Source: Bradyrhizobium sp. CCBAU 53421
GTDB taxonomy: Bacteria; Pseudomonadota; Alphaproteobacteria; Rhizobiales; Xanthobacteraceae
NCBI RefSeq assembly: GCF_015291625.1
Contig: NZ_CP030047.1
Coordinates: forward strand, 7,688,001-7,752,000
Direction of reading: 5' to 3'
Length of the DNA: 64,000 bases
The stretch's first letter is position 1. Each line of letters opens with the position of its first letter. Position numbers and translations under genes: made by a program. The notes beneath the pieces are model-generated. The model searched no databases. It was not told the DNA's origin and was given only the letters and a program-made list of their open reading frames with translations. This document shows, piece after piece, positions 48,763-58,081 of this stretch.

Positions 48763-48835
48763 CGAACTATGCCGAACCGACCAAACGCCGGTCAGCGAGA
48801 AATCTGGGGAAAACGATCCGACTCGACATAGTTCG
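48763..48835. repeat. inverted repeat at the end of a tyrosine-recombinase element
   Basis: CGAACTATGCCGA (48763-48775) is the reverse complement of TCGACATAGTTCG (48823-48835) with one mismatch. It lies just upstream of the recombinase ATG and just before an IS66 tnpC fragment. Such paired sites at element ends are expected for recombinase binding. Confidence 0.5.
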
Positions 48836-48844
48836 GCGGGCGGC

Positions 48845-48988
48845 ATAAACCTGCAAGCTGAACGACATAGATCCGCTCGCCTACCTCACCGGCGTGCTGA
48901 CCAATCGTCAACGGTCATCCGAACCGCGACATCGACCAGCTATTGCCTTGGGCCCACCGCAATCAGTTCCTCAAAGCCGTGGCCTGAG
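48845..48988 (+). pseudogene. IS66 tnpC C-terminal fragment
   Basis: The plus strand reads KLNDIDPLAYLTGVLT, then after a one-base shift VNGHPNRDIDQLLPWAHRNQ and FLKAVA with stop at 48988. This is the very C-terminus of an IS66 transposase, and the recombinase element end abuts it, so the element had inserted into this tnpC. Confidence 0.75.
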
Positions 48989-49051
48989 GACGACGCTCTG
49001 ATGTCCGCTGTCAAGGATTAGAACGCAGAGCATTGTCCGATTGCGTGTTTC

Positions 49052-49140
49052 GGCAATTTCCGGACAGCAATTTCGCTAATTCGCGGACAGCGATTTCAGT
49101 AATTCCGGGACAGTGATTCCGCTAAATCGCGGACAGTTGC
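49052..49140. repeat. IS21 left-end multiple repeats
   Basis: CGGACAG or CGGGACAG recurs at 49061, 49084, 49106 and 49130, each followed or preceded by a GATTTC/AATTTC block, at 22-24 bp spacing. These are IstA-binding repeats of the IS21 whose istA follows. Confidence 0.75.
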
Positions 49141-49206
49141 GGGAGGTTGGTTTTCGGGAGCGCCGTTCAGGCAATGTTCTCTCTCAAGCTGAGTTTGAGA
49201 GGGGCA

Positions 49207-49767
49207 ATGCCGAGACGGAAGCAAGCGAAACGAATTACTGTGAAGGACCTACGATCGATCCTGAGGCTGACGTACGAGCAGGACCTGTCGGTTCGGGAGA
49301 TCTCGGAACGGCTGCAGATCAGCAAGAGTTCGGTTGCCACCTACCTGCTGCGAGCGCGTGAAGCGGGTTTGAGCTGGCCGCTGCCGCCGATTTACGAGAA
49401 CGAGGCGGCCTTGCAGCGAGCCTTGTTCCGGCGGGTCGGGCGGCCCCCGCAGGACTTGAGCGAGCCCGAGTGGCCACGGGTGGCGCAGGAGCTCAAGCGC
49501 AAGGGCGTGACGTTGACGCTGCTGTGGCAGGAATACCGGACGGCGCATCCCGACGGCTATGGTTACACGTGGTTCTGCGAGAAATTTGACGCCTATCGGC
49601 GCCGGGCGAACCCGACCTTCCGTCATCGCCACGCGGCGGGTGCAGTGATGCAGACCGACTATGCCGGTCCGACGGTGGAGGTGATCGATCCGCAAACCGG
49701 CGAGATCCGTCAGGCGCAGATATTTGTCGCGGTGCTCGGGGCCTCGTCGCTGACCTTCGCTTCGACA
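49207..49767 (+). pseudogene. istA: IS21 istA, C-terminally truncated
   Basis: ATG 49207 follows GAGAGGGG. The reading gives ITVKDLRSILRLTYEQDLSV, REISERLQISKSSVATYLLR (HTH), GVTLTLLWQEYRTAHPDGYG and GAVMQTDYAGPTVEVIDPQT (DDE first Asp), IFVAVLGASSLTFA. At about 49767 the protein sequence becomes unlike IstA though the frame stays open to 50037. The second Asp and Glu are missing and no istB follows. Confidence 0.85.
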
Positions 49768-50940
49768 TCCCGCATGTCGGCCTCTTTGCCGTCATCGTCG
49801 CCGACGGCCGTGATCTCGCCGCAGCGCATCGCCTGCGCAATGAACTCCTGGTCGAAGCGTGGTGGCGACGCGCCGATTTCGTCTTTGACGGGCAGCCTCT
49901 CGCCGCGTCTTTGGCCTATGCGAAAACCCTCGAAGACAACTATCGTCCTCGCCCTCGCAGATGGCATCCGCGAAATGTTCGAAGGCCGCGTCCGCGACGG
50001 GCGCTCGGTGCGGCAGACACCGCCACGGGCACCATGAGCACCGCGCCTTCGCGTCGCACCAAATCGATATAGGCGGCGATGGCTTCGTAGACGGCCGCGG
50101 AGGTTCGCTGTGCGGCTTTGCGCGGCCTGTGATCAGAAGACGGCCTTCGTGCCACATGAATACCGGCATCTGGTACCAAGGCTCGAAACGGTCGTGTGTC
50201 GAACCTTTCCGAAGCGAGAGACTTATCCTGTCCCGGAGAAGAAAGTCGTCAAATCATGCCGGGACGCGCTTACATCAGGCGAATTTGCCAATCGTGACGC
50301 AGAACTTCGTTGTCAAAATCAGCCGGACCATGCGCATTCGGACGGGCTGACATGATCAGTTCGTCCAGATCCTAATCCCGTTCCCGCTTCCGTACCTTGC
50401 CACTTCAGGCAGCACCCTGCGGCAGGTAGCCAGCATCACTTTTTACCTGCTCTATGAATCAATGCAGGAGTGGGAGTTGGCGGCGACTCGATCGAGCCCT
50501 TGTGTCCGCCGCCGTCAATCCGGCTCACCATCACGAAGGGCTCTTAAGCAGCGCGATGAGCCTGTGGACGGCCTGGAAGGCGCCGAGCCGCAGATGTGGT
50601 GGAGCGATTGATTCCATAGCGTTGAGCTTCTCTATCGGATTTGCCGCCCGGTCGACAGATGAGCCTCAATCACAGTGACACGCTCACAGTTGAGCTACTC
50701 GCAGGATGATAACGCGCACGTGCGCCTGACGCTCGTGGCACGCTTCTGGTCGACGCCAAGATGCGCCCACGGCGGCGGACGCTGGGATCCAGAGCTCAGC
50801 TCGCCGCTCGGGCGGCAATTGGTCCTCGAGCGGTGGCTTGGTGGTAGGTTGGTCGTCTGAAACTGCGAGATCTACTGATTAGGCGCAGAAATTCGGCGAT
50901 AGCAAAGCCCGGATTAGATGAATTTGACTTGAAGCAGTGC
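49768..50940. other. unassigned stretch between IS21 remnant and racemase gene
   Basis: Overlapping frames exist on both strands between 49.75 and 50.35 kb. The minus-strand frame at 49710-49967 (DEIGASPPRFDQEFIAQAMR) and the plus frame through IPHVGLFAVIVADGRDLAAA are both protein-like but I recognise neither. From 50.35 to 50.94 kb only short frames are present. The stretch is probably debris of a further element. Confidence 0.35.
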
Positions 50941-50946
50941 TATAAT
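50941..50946 (+). promoter_or_regulatory. candidate -10 box directly before the racemase gene
   Basis: A perfect TATAAT lies 7 nt before the ATG at 50954, with no ribosome binding site between. No -35 box at 16-18 bp was found (TTGACT lies only 11 bp upstream of it). If used, transcription would begin at or next to the ATG and give a leaderless message. Confidence 0.25.
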
Positions 50947-50953
50947 TTTCTTC

Positions 50954-51658
50954 ATGACATCACAAATCCAACGCTCTCTCGGAGTCCTCCTCCTCGAGCG
51001 CGGACTGCCTCGGGACGCGCCGCGCCCATACCTACCTGGCTCGATGCTGAATCCGGCTACTTACGATTTTCCGATAATATCGGAAACAGTCGCGGGAGCT
51101 TGGGTGGAGAATGTCGTCCAAGGTGATCCAGCGCTGGAGCCGTCCTACATTGCAGCCGCCCGGCGGCTAGTCGAGAGGGGGGCCGTCGCAATAAGCTCTA
51201 ACTGTGGCTTTTCTATCCGACATCAGGCTGCGGTGGCGACATCGGTGAACGTTCCTGTGGCGATGTCGAGCCTTCTTCTGTTACCAGCATTGCTCCGACA
51301 GCTGCCGAGGTCCGCCAAGGTCGCCGTCTTGACTTACGACTCGACCCAATTGGGCGAAGATCTGCTTGGGGTCGATGATCCGGCCGAGCGGGCAAGAATC
51401 GTGATCGGCGGTATTGAAGGCAGCAAGTTCTGGAACGACGAGCTGAAGCGACCGGCCCCCCCCGTTGATGTGTCCGCGATTGAGACGGATGTGGCCGCCT
51501 GCGTCGCGCGACTCCGTGCGGAGCATCAAGAGATCAGTGGAATCCTGTTCGAATGCACAGGATTTCCGCTGGTCGCGCCGGCAATCCGTCGTCTCACGAA
51601 ATTGCCTGTCTACGACATCACAAGCCTTTGCCGGATGATGATCGCGTCGATCGCCTGA
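50954..51658 (+). CDS. two-cysteine Asp/Glu/hydantoin racemase superfamily protein
   Basis: A 234-residue protein of the aspartate/glutamate racemase fold. The two catalytic cysteines expected for the superfamily are present: AVAISSNCGFSIRHQ (Cys84) and ISGILFECTGFPLVAP (Cys201). AKVAVLTYDSTQLGEDLLGV is the start of the second Rossmann-like half. The family includes racemases, hydantoin racemase, maleate isomerase and EutA-type proteins of ectoine clusters, and sequence alone does not choose among them. It stands alone on the plus strand facing the MaoC-thioesterase-crotonase series. A fragment matching its last 27 codons occurs at 63156-63236, so a second copy once existed. Confidence 0.85.
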   Translation: MTSQIQRSLGVLLLERGLPRDAPRPYLPGSMLNPATYDFPIISETVAGAWVENVVQGDPALEPSYIAAARRLVERGAVAISSNCGFSIRHQAAVATSVNVPVAMSSLLLLPALLRQLPRSAKVAVLTYDSTQLGEDLLGVDDPAERARIVIGGIEGSKFWNDELKRPAPPVDVSAIETDVAACVARLRAEHQEISGILFECTGFPLVAPAIRRLTKLPVYDITSLCRMMIASIA

Positions 51659-51797
51659 TGGCATTTTACATGTAGGGAACACGCACAGGCTTGGGCAGAT
51701 AGCCCATTTCGCGCTAAGCAACCTCGAACCGTCAGCTCCTGGGCGATGCCCTCAACTGAACGATGCGATCACTAGGGGGTAGGCCACGTTTAGCAGA

Positions 51798-52658
51798 TCA
51801 CCCCAGCACCGTCATACCGTTCTTGATCACGGTAACGCCGCGCGCCTTCACCTTGGCTTCGAACGAGATCACATCGCCGTCCTTCCACATCTCGAGTGTC
51901 AAGGTTTCACCGGGATAAACGGGCGCCGAAAACCGGGCTGCGTGCCGCCGGAAGGCCGCTGGATCGTAGTCGGCGTATGTTTGCAAGATCCCGCGGCAAG
52001 TGATCCCGTAGGTGCACATCCCGTGCAGAATGGGCTTGGGAAAGCCGGCGTGCCGCGCATATTCTGGATCGGAATGCAATGGATTCCGATCGCCGCAAAT
52101 CCGATAGATCAACGCTTGGTCAGGGCGAGTCGCGATTTCGATGGTCTTGTCTGGAGTACGGGACGGCATCAGGTGTGGTTTAAGCTGGTTGCCCGCCGGT
52201 CCGCCAAAGCCACCATCTCCGCGAGCGAAGAACGAGCCAACCACGGTCGCCAGAGGTTCGCCATCGTTGCTCTTCAGCACGTGCTGAGTTCGGATAACCG
52301 CTCCCTTGTCCTTGCCCTTATCGTAAACAGCGATGACGGAAGAGTCGGCCGTGATGTGCGCGGCCGCCGCGAGCGGCTTGTAAAAGGTTATATCGCGCTC
52401 GCCGTCCACTTCCATTAGACGGTTGTAGTTCAGTTCACCTACTGTTGCGCTGTAAGCGACTACGGTCGCGAAGGTTGGCACTACCTTCAGAGGCCGTGGC
52501 GTCGCCGTCGCCTCATTAACGAACGCAAGCTCTCTCTCATCCATGGGATCAGCTCCCATGCCAATGCAATAGGCGTAGAGCATGGCCTCTCGATCGGCGT
52601 AACTAATTTTCTGGCCAAAGTTCTTCATGGCCATAATTCGCTCGTAGTCAATTGGCAT
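51798..52658 (-). CDS. MaoC-like (R)-specific 2-enoyl-CoA hydratase 2
   Basis: A 286-residue double-hotdog protein of the peroxisomal hydratase 2 type. The N-terminal half (YADREAMLYAYCIGMGADPM) is the degenerate hotdog; the C-terminal half has the hydratase 2 motif YRICGDRNPLHSDPEYA, with the catalytic Asp and His, followed by GFPKPILHGMCTYGI. The open frame extends to 52715, but the ATG at 52658 (MPIDYERIMAMKNFGQ) suits the family start and has a purine-rich GAAGAAAG upstream. It adds water to trans-2-enoyl-CoA to give (R)-3-hydroxyacyl-CoA, and is the last gene of the minus-strand series with PaaI, crotonase and acyl-CoA synthetase. Confidence 0.9.
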   Translation of the reverse strand: MPIDYERIMAMKNFGQKISYADREAMLYAYCIGMGADPMDERELAFVNEATATPRPLKVVPTFATVVAYSATVGELNYNRLMEVDGERDITFYKPLAAAAHITADSSVIAVYDKGKDKGAVIRTQHVLKSNDGEPLATVVGSFFARGDGGFGGPAGNQLKPHLMPSRTPDKTIEIATRPDQALIYRICGDRNPLHSDPEYARHAGFPKPILHGMCTYGITCRGILQTYADYDPAAFRRHAARFSAPVYPGETLTLEMWKDGDVISFEAKVKARGVTVIKNGMTVLG

Positions 52659-52732
52659 ATGCGTCTTTCTTCTACTAGGACGGAGACTTTCGGCTAGCAA
52701 AGCTCGAGAGGCCAAACTGAAAATTTGCCAAG

Positions 52733-53194
52733 TTAGGAGCTTGACTGTGCTACGGACTTCTTCTGCCCTCGCTTGACCGTACCGGAGAACGTGAACAAGA
52801 TCCGCTCATTGGTAGTCAACCGGCCTTGCACGAAGATGAGCGAGCGGCCGGCTCGGGTGATTTCGCAGTTGCCCATGATTAGATCCCCCTCCTGCGCAGC
52901 ATCAATAAAGCTGCCGCTGAAGTTTATGGTTGTGGGCGCCTGTCCTTCAAGCACCGGTAAGGTGGCCACGCTTAGGCAAAAGTCGGCAAATGTCATCAAG
53001 CAGCCGCCGTGCACGTTTCCCGAGTCATTGCAGTGCTTTTTCTCAACCCGGAATGCGCTGCGCACGCTGCCGCCTGGCTCCTGCCGGTACCAAAATGGCC
53101 CGCTATGGATTTCATAGGGAGTATGGACAGACGTTCGCCACCCCGAGAACTCACCACAGGCGCTCCCGTGGACGTTCGAATTATCAGAAGTCAT
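52733..53194 (-). CDS. PaaI-type hotdog thioesterase (153 aa)
   Basis: The motif DSGNVHGGCLMTFADFCLSV is the PaaI/YbgC-like active-site segment, with HGG and the acidic residue on the following helix. The strands TTINFSGSFIDAAQEGDLIM and GRSLIFVQGRLTTNERILFT complete the single hotdog; length is normal. It likely removes CoA from aryl- or acyl-CoA intermediates that build up in the pathway. It lies between the crotonase and MaoC genes on the same strand with short gaps. Confidence 0.88.
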   Translation of the reverse strand: MTSDNSNVHGSACGEFSGWRTSVHTPYEIHSGPFWYRQEPGGSVRSAFRVEKKHCNDSGNVHGGCLMTFADFCLSVATLPVLEGQAPTTINFSGSFIDAAQEGDLIMGNCEITRAGRSLIFVQGRLTTNERILFTFSGTVKRGQKKSVAQSSS

Positions 53195-53296
53195 TTTGAA
53201 AGTTCCCGCAAAGAAAGAAGCCTTCTGTTGCCGATGTTTAGCCTTAGAATCCGATCTGCCGATAGAAGGCTTACTTTGCCCTAGCCGATAGAAGGC

Positions 53297-54172
53297 TTAC
53301 TCTGCCCTGGAAGGCTTTTCAGCTGTGCTGTTCAGCTTCGCCGCTTTCGATTCAAACGGCTCAAAGATCCCATTGCGCCACTTCAGAGCCGCCTCAAGGC
53401 CATCGGACACAATAAGCTCACCGAAGCGCTTAAACTCCGATTGCGAGTTTTCCATTATCAAGTTGGCTTCGGCACCATAGCGCAGCGCAGAATCGAAACC
53501 TGCCACTTGTAGTGAATGGTTGAGAGCTCTTTTGCTCCAAACTAGAGTCGGCATGGCGATCCGCGACATGCGCTTCGCGATGCGAGTAACTTCTTCGTCG
53601 AGGCGGTCTTTCGGAAAGACCCGGTTCACTAGACCGAGCCGATACGCCTCTTGAGCATCGAACATGTCCCCCGTGTAGATCAGCTCGCGACAACGTTGAC
53701 CGATCACCCAAGGCATTGCCATGGTCAGGACACCAGAGGCAAACCGTGTCTCACTGACCTGGAAGCGTGAATCTTCAGAGCAATAGCGAAGGTCACACAA
53801 AGTTGCGAACTCTAGGCCGCCGGCCAAGCAGTAGCCGTCGATCATCGCGATTACGGGCTTGGTGCATCTGAACGGAGAATAGTTGAACTGGAAGTCTTTA
53901 CTATTGCGCCTGTCATAATGTTCGAGCAAACGCGGCTCCCCAAACTTCACTTCATTGTCTGGATCGTCGAGATCGTAGCCGGCCGAAAATGCGCGTCCCC
54001 CGGCACCAGTAATCACGATCACCCGAACTTCCGGATCGCGTTCGGCAGTCGCCATCGCATCTTGGACTTCGCCACAGAGTTTAAGAGAAAGCGCGTTCAT
54101 TTTCTTGGGTCGATTGAACGTGATCCGCGCGACGCGATCGTCTGCTTCGTAGAGAATGGTGCTGTAAGTCAT
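53297..54172 (-). CDS. enoyl-CoA hydratase/isomerase family protein (crotonase), 291 aa
   Basis: A crotonase highly similar to that at 18469-19305. The oxyanion-hole segments are GRAFSAGYDLDDPDNEV and VIAMIDGYCLAGGLEFATLC, with the first catalytic Glu in GGLEFA; SETRFASGVLTMAMP is the second acid region. This copy has the normal GGLE where the other has GALE. The C-terminus is longer by a Lys/Ala-rich tail (SKAAKLNSTAEKPSRAE). ATG 54172 has a short purine stretch upstream. The gene is followed by PaaI and MaoC and preceded by the acyl-CoA synthetase on the same strand, so it fits a beta-oxidation-like path. Confidence 0.92.
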   Translation of the reverse strand: MTYSTILYEADDRVARITFNRPKKMNALSLKLCGEVQDAMATAERDPEVRVIVITGAGGRAFSAGYDLDDPDNEVKFGEPRLLEHYDRRNSKDFQFNYSPFRCTKPVIAMIDGYCLAGGLEFATLCDLRYCSEDSRFQVSETRFASGVLTMAMPWVIGQRCRELIYTGDMFDAQEAYRLGLVNRVFPKDRLDEEVTRIAKRMSRIAMPTLVWSKRALNHSLQVAGFDSALRYGAEANLIMENSQSEFKRFGELIVSDGLEAALKWRNGIFEPFESKAAKLNSTAEKPSRAE

Positions 54173-54329
54173 CAGATGCTCCTATGGGTTAAACGGTCAA
54201 ATGCCAACCACTGATCTAATTTCTAATCAGTGGTGACAGAATCGGAACGCGTTAGCCGGACTTGCTCACTTAATCGCAACGCCGCTCCCATGTCTTGAGA
54301 GCAACGGCTCCGGATCTCGTCGACTGATA

Positions 54330-56447
54330 TCATTTCCTCCGCGAACCGTTCGCACCGGAGGCGGGGACGATAAGCGCATCAACTGCGACGACACCCTGCT
54401 TCCGCACAAAGAGAGGATTGATGTCAATTGAGCTGATTTGGTCTCCAAGACCCCGCGCGATCGCATCGAGTCGTCTCACAGCTCCAAACAGAGCTTGAGT
54501 ATCGAGGGCAGCCGCACCGCGCACCCCACGCAAGAGCTTTTCCGCGCGCAGCTCCGAGAGCATCTGCTCCGGTTCGCCTACCCGAAGACCTGCGGGGCGC
54601 AGAGCTGCATCGTCCATGATCTCCGTCCAGATGCCGCCCTGGCCGACCAATACGAAGGTTCCCAGAACGTCATCGGTCTCCAGACCCAAGATCATCTCGA
54701 CCCCATCTCGCACATACGACTGGATAATGAGCAACTTTGAACCTGCAGCTAGTAGCTTTTTCGCTGCGGCGGACACTTCTTGCGCATCTCGCAAATTCGT
54801 GATCACACCGGACAGCTCGGTTCGATGCAGTACGTCGGTGTCTCCGATCTTCACGACAACGGGGTACCCAAGCTCGTCAGCCGCATTGACTGCGGCATCG
54901 ACGCTCGTCACGAAACGGCTCTCGACGACAGGAATGCCCGCGGCCGCCAGAAAATCCAATGCAGGCCTTCCCGCGAAAGGCTTTCCCCGGAAGTCATGAA
55001 GCCGCGCGGCCATCCCGAGCGTGTCGATCGGCGGCTGGTCCGCGATCGGCGGCACAGGTCGCCTCCACGTCACGGCTCGGTCGAGCGCGCGAAAAGCCTC
55101 CTGCTGACCAAGGACGGCGACGTTCTTTTCCAGGAAACGGTCGATTTGCTCGGGCAACGCCGAAGCATCCACCGGCGTGATCAAAGTGACAAGCTTGTCC
55201 GTCCTCCCGGCGACTTCCACTGCGCAGTCGGCCCACATTTCCTGCTCCTCGCCTGTCGTGCCGACGTGATTCGGGTCGTAGGGAGTTACAAAGATGTCGA
55301 CATTCGCGTCGCTTGCGATTGCATCATAAATTTTGGCAGAATCTTCCTTCTGGTTCTTCAGACCCCAGAAGTCTAGAGGGTTCCCGCAAGCCGCGAGATC
55401 TGGTAACACGCTACGGAGCGTCTTCACCGTCTGGAGCTCAAAGTCAGGATAACTGAGCGCTTCGCACTTCGACGATTCGTCCAGGATCATTTCAAGCCAC
55501 GCACCTGACGACGAGGCCAATCCAAGCCTCCCCTCCCCCGGTGATCGCCCCCCCTGCATTGCAATGGCTGATGCGAGCAACTCCTCATAAGAGTCGACCT
55601 GCACCACGCCGTGCCTTTTAAAGAGCCCGCTGTAGAGTCGGAACGGTGCGGCAAGCGCACCCGTATGCGCCGCGGCCGCCTTTTGAGCAGCGTCAGTACG
55701 TCCCGACTTCAGCAAGATTACGGGCTTTCCGGCGTCACGCGCTCGGTCGCACTCGAAGAAAAAACGCTCGGGATCGCGAAGCGTCTCAATGAACCCGCAA
55801 ATAACTCGCACTTGTGGATCGTCAACGAAGTACCGAAGGAAATCGGCACTTCCCGTAACAGCCTCGTTTCCACAGGACACCACATGACTCCAACGCACGC
55901 CGCGCCTATTTGCGACGAGGGCGTTTTTTGGCCCACCTCCTTGCGCAATAAGAGCCACGTGCCCCGCCTTCTTGGGCTCGAACGCTCCCAAATTGAGGTG
56001 CACGCGATCAGCCCAATTGATCAGGCCGCTACAGTTCGGCCCGACAACCGCCATTCCTGACCTTCGCGCTACATTCACAAGCCGCGCCTGCGCCGCGGCC
56101 CCTTCCGCCCCCGCTTCAGCGAAGCCCGTAGCAACCGTTACCGCCGCCCGCACTCCGACGTCTGCCGCCTCTTCGATAGCAGCGACCGTCGACGCCGCAT
56201 CTCGCAGAACAAAGACAGCGTCCGGCACGAACGGCATGCTCTTGATCGACGGATGGCACGAATAACCCGCGACCTCCTCGTACCGCGGATTCACCACGGC
56301 CACCTTACCTGAGTAGCCAAGCTGCTCCAGTAGCCTAAGGAACTGAGGACCAAACTTTGAATTCGGGCTGGCGCCGACCAAGCCTATAGACTTCGGCCGG
56401 AAGAGAGCTGATAGGTCGCTGTCGCTGGCCATCTGCGGTTTGTTCAT
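54330..56447 (-). CDS. NDP-forming acyl-CoA synthetase (acetate-CoA ligase family)
   Basis: About 705 residues with the complete alpha-beta fused layout: a CoA-binding Rossmann domain (LFRPKSIGLVGASPNSKFGP), ligase-CoA domains with VVGPNCSGLINW and the phosphohistidine segment KSGRTDAAQKAAAAHTGALA, and a C-terminal ATP-grasp domain beginning ALDFLAAAGIPVVESRFVTS and GYPVVVKIGDTDVLHRTELS. It makes acyl-CoA from acid, CoA and ATP, giving ADP and phosphate. The frame extends to 56474; the ATG at 56447 with GGAG upstream is preferred. It would activate the acid handled by the downstream crotonase, thioesterase and MaoC. A decayed second copy is at 61165-62910. Confidence 0.92.
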   Translation of the reverse strand: MNKPQMASDSDLSALFRPKSIGLVGASPNSKFGPQFLRLLEQLGYSGKVAVVNPRYEEVAGYSCHPSIKSMPFVPDAVFVLRDAASTVAAIEEAADVGVRAAVTVATGFAEAGAEGAAAQARLVNVARRSGMAVVGPNCSGLINWADRVHLNLGAFEPKKAGHVALIAQGGGPKNALVANRRGVRWSHVVSCGNEAVTGSADFLRYFVDDPQVRVICGFIETLRDPERFFFECDRARDAGKPVILLKSGRTDAAQKAAAAHTGALAAPFRLYSGLFKRHGVVQVDSYEELLASAIAMQGGRSPGEGRLGLASSSGAWLEMILDESSKCEALSYPDFELQTVKTLRSVLPDLAACGNPLDFWGLKNQKEDSAKIYDAIASDANVDIFVTPYDPNHVGTTGEEQEMWADCAVEVAGRTDKLVTLITPVDASALPEQIDRFLEKNVAVLGQQEAFRALDRAVTWRRPVPPIADQPPIDTLGMAARLHDFRGKPFAGRPALDFLAAAGIPVVESRFVTSVDAAVNAADELGYPVVVKIGDTDVLHRTELSGVITNLRDAQEVSAAAKKLLAAGSKLLIIQSYVRDGVEMILGLETDDVLGTFVLVGQGGIWTEIMDDAALRPAGLRVGEPEQMLSELRAEKLLRGVRGAAALDTQALFGAVRRLDAIARGLGDQISSIDINPLFVRKQGVVAVDALIVPASGANGSRRK

Positions 56448-56474
56448 GCCGGCACGGTCTCCATTTTCAAGCAT

Positions 56475-57000
56475 CGGGAGTAGTGGAACCCCAGATGGCC
56501 TCGATGCTAGTTAGTTAATCGCGTTCCACGATCGAGCGTTTTACTTTGGTTTTCCGCTTAAGCTCGTCGCGTTGCTTCAGGTTTGCAACAATCAGCCTGT
56601 CGAGTTGATGAGGAATAATCGCGATCATTTGGACTGGCCCCGAGCAATCCATGAATCACCGACATTTCCCCGGAAGTATCCCCTTTGCAGCGAGAATGGC
56701 CTCGCGCGGCTGCGATGAATGTAACGCGAGCCGACGCACAAACGCCATGAAATACCCTCGACAGCGCAGGATTGCTGCAAAATGTCCGGGGAATCAGCCC
56801 GGAATGCCCTGCATCTGAAATAGAACGCAAAAGTTCACCGATCACGAATTGGCTCAAATTCGGCATGTTCGCTACTTGCTGAGGCACAAAATCTCCGACG
56901 AGTAGAAAGAACAAATCGGCAAGCATGACTCGGTACTTTTGGGCGAGGTCGGCTGGTCGGACCACATCTCTCCCCGGGGCTCGCTGATTGAGTGGCGTTG
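56475..57000. other. uncertain minus-strand frame, no gene recognised
   Basis: A minus-strand frame at 56558-57016 has a protein-like first part (LADLFFLLVGDFVPQQVANM, PNLSQFVIGELLRSI) but no known family and a poor C-terminal half. I leave it unassigned. Confidence 0.3.
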
Positions 57001-57480
57001 CGAACTCGATCAACATGTCAACCTTCGTCCGGTTCGCGTGTGTCGGCCGTCACCCCGCCGTTTGCCAGCCGCAAGCCCGGCAGCATCAACTTGTTCGTGG
57101 TCCGCGAGGGCATCGGTTGGGAATATCCCTCGATCGACGGCCGGATCTTGAAGTAGCGAGGGAAAGAGCGATGATAGCGCGCATCGGTCTCGACCATATT
57201 CTTTCGCCTTCGACCTCGCCCAGAGCGTGGAGACGAGACCTCACTTCGGAGAGCAAGTCGGACGGCATATCGATCACAATGGCGAACGTGCACCGCGCCG
57301 ACCCATCGCTCATCCCGTCGGCGGCGATGATGCTCGATTATTGATGCGGGCCGGAGCACCAAGAAGGCATCGTCGGTGCGCTGGAGACCGCGCTCACCGA
57401 TGAGAGACTGCACACGTGCGATCGCGGCGGCAAGCCAACACGATCGCCAAGGGCGAGGAGACGCATCACGCCATCGACTA
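57000..57480 (+). pseudogene. isocitrate/isopropylmalate (tartrate) dehydrogenase-like remnant
   Basis: The plus strand gives INLFVVREGIGWEYPSIDGR, like the VREN-x-GEYS-x-x-GGR motif of tartrate dehydrogenases. It then gives DLTSESKSDGISITM, like the segment after the catalytic helix, and after a large deletion PSLIPSAAMMLDY, EGIVGALETALTDERLHTCD and GGKANTIAKGE, like the C-terminus. Frameshifts and the deletion show it is dead. It points opposite to the neighbouring live genes. Confidence 0.6.
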
Positions 57481-57543
57481 AGACGAGGGGGCGCGAAGCT
57501 TTTCGGTGTGAGCTTTTGCTAACCATCCAGAAACGATCGACGG

Positions 57544-57960
57544 TTGCGCCTTGCGGCGGAGAGGAGTCCGCGCGCGCCTCGGCTGTCGCTTCGCGCATCC
57601 CGTGGCGGGAGAGCCATCGTCAGCGAATCTCGCGAGCGCGGTGCCGACGTGTACGTGGAGGATATTGCCGGCGAGCGTGTCTTCCACGCTGACCTTGCCG
57701 CTGCAAGCGGGAATCGGGCCATGATCAGCCATGTCCCCGCAGCCGCTGGACATCTCGACATGCTTGTCTTGAATGCCGGATGTCAGTTCTTCGCACCAAT
57801 CGATCAGTTTCCGGACGCCGAATGGGAGCGTTGCGAGGCGCGATGCTGGACGGACCATTCCTGGTGAGCCCCGATGCTTCCGGGCTGAACGGCGTGTGCG
57901 TCCCCATCATGTCGTCGCGAAGGGGCCACCTAGGCCGAGGCTGGCGCAATTGCGCGTTGC
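57544..57960 (+). pseudogene. SDR-family dehydrogenase fragment (3-hydroxybutyrate dehydrogenase-like)
   Basis: Reads GADVYVEDIAGERVFHADLA, AAGHLDMLVLNAGCQFFAPI and DQFPDAEWERC, then after a shift MLDGPFLVSPDASGL. The NAG motif and the following alpha4 region place it in the classical SDR family. The nucleotide-binding start and the YxxxK half are missing. Confidence 0.65.
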
Positions 57961-58081
57961 GATATGCAGGATGTCACTTTTTTAATTTTCAGTACTGTTG
58001 GGTGCCTGGCAAGTGCGGAAGCGATGCTGGCTGCACGAAACCATCGTTTCAAACAGCATGCGATGAAGACTTTCTCCTCTT

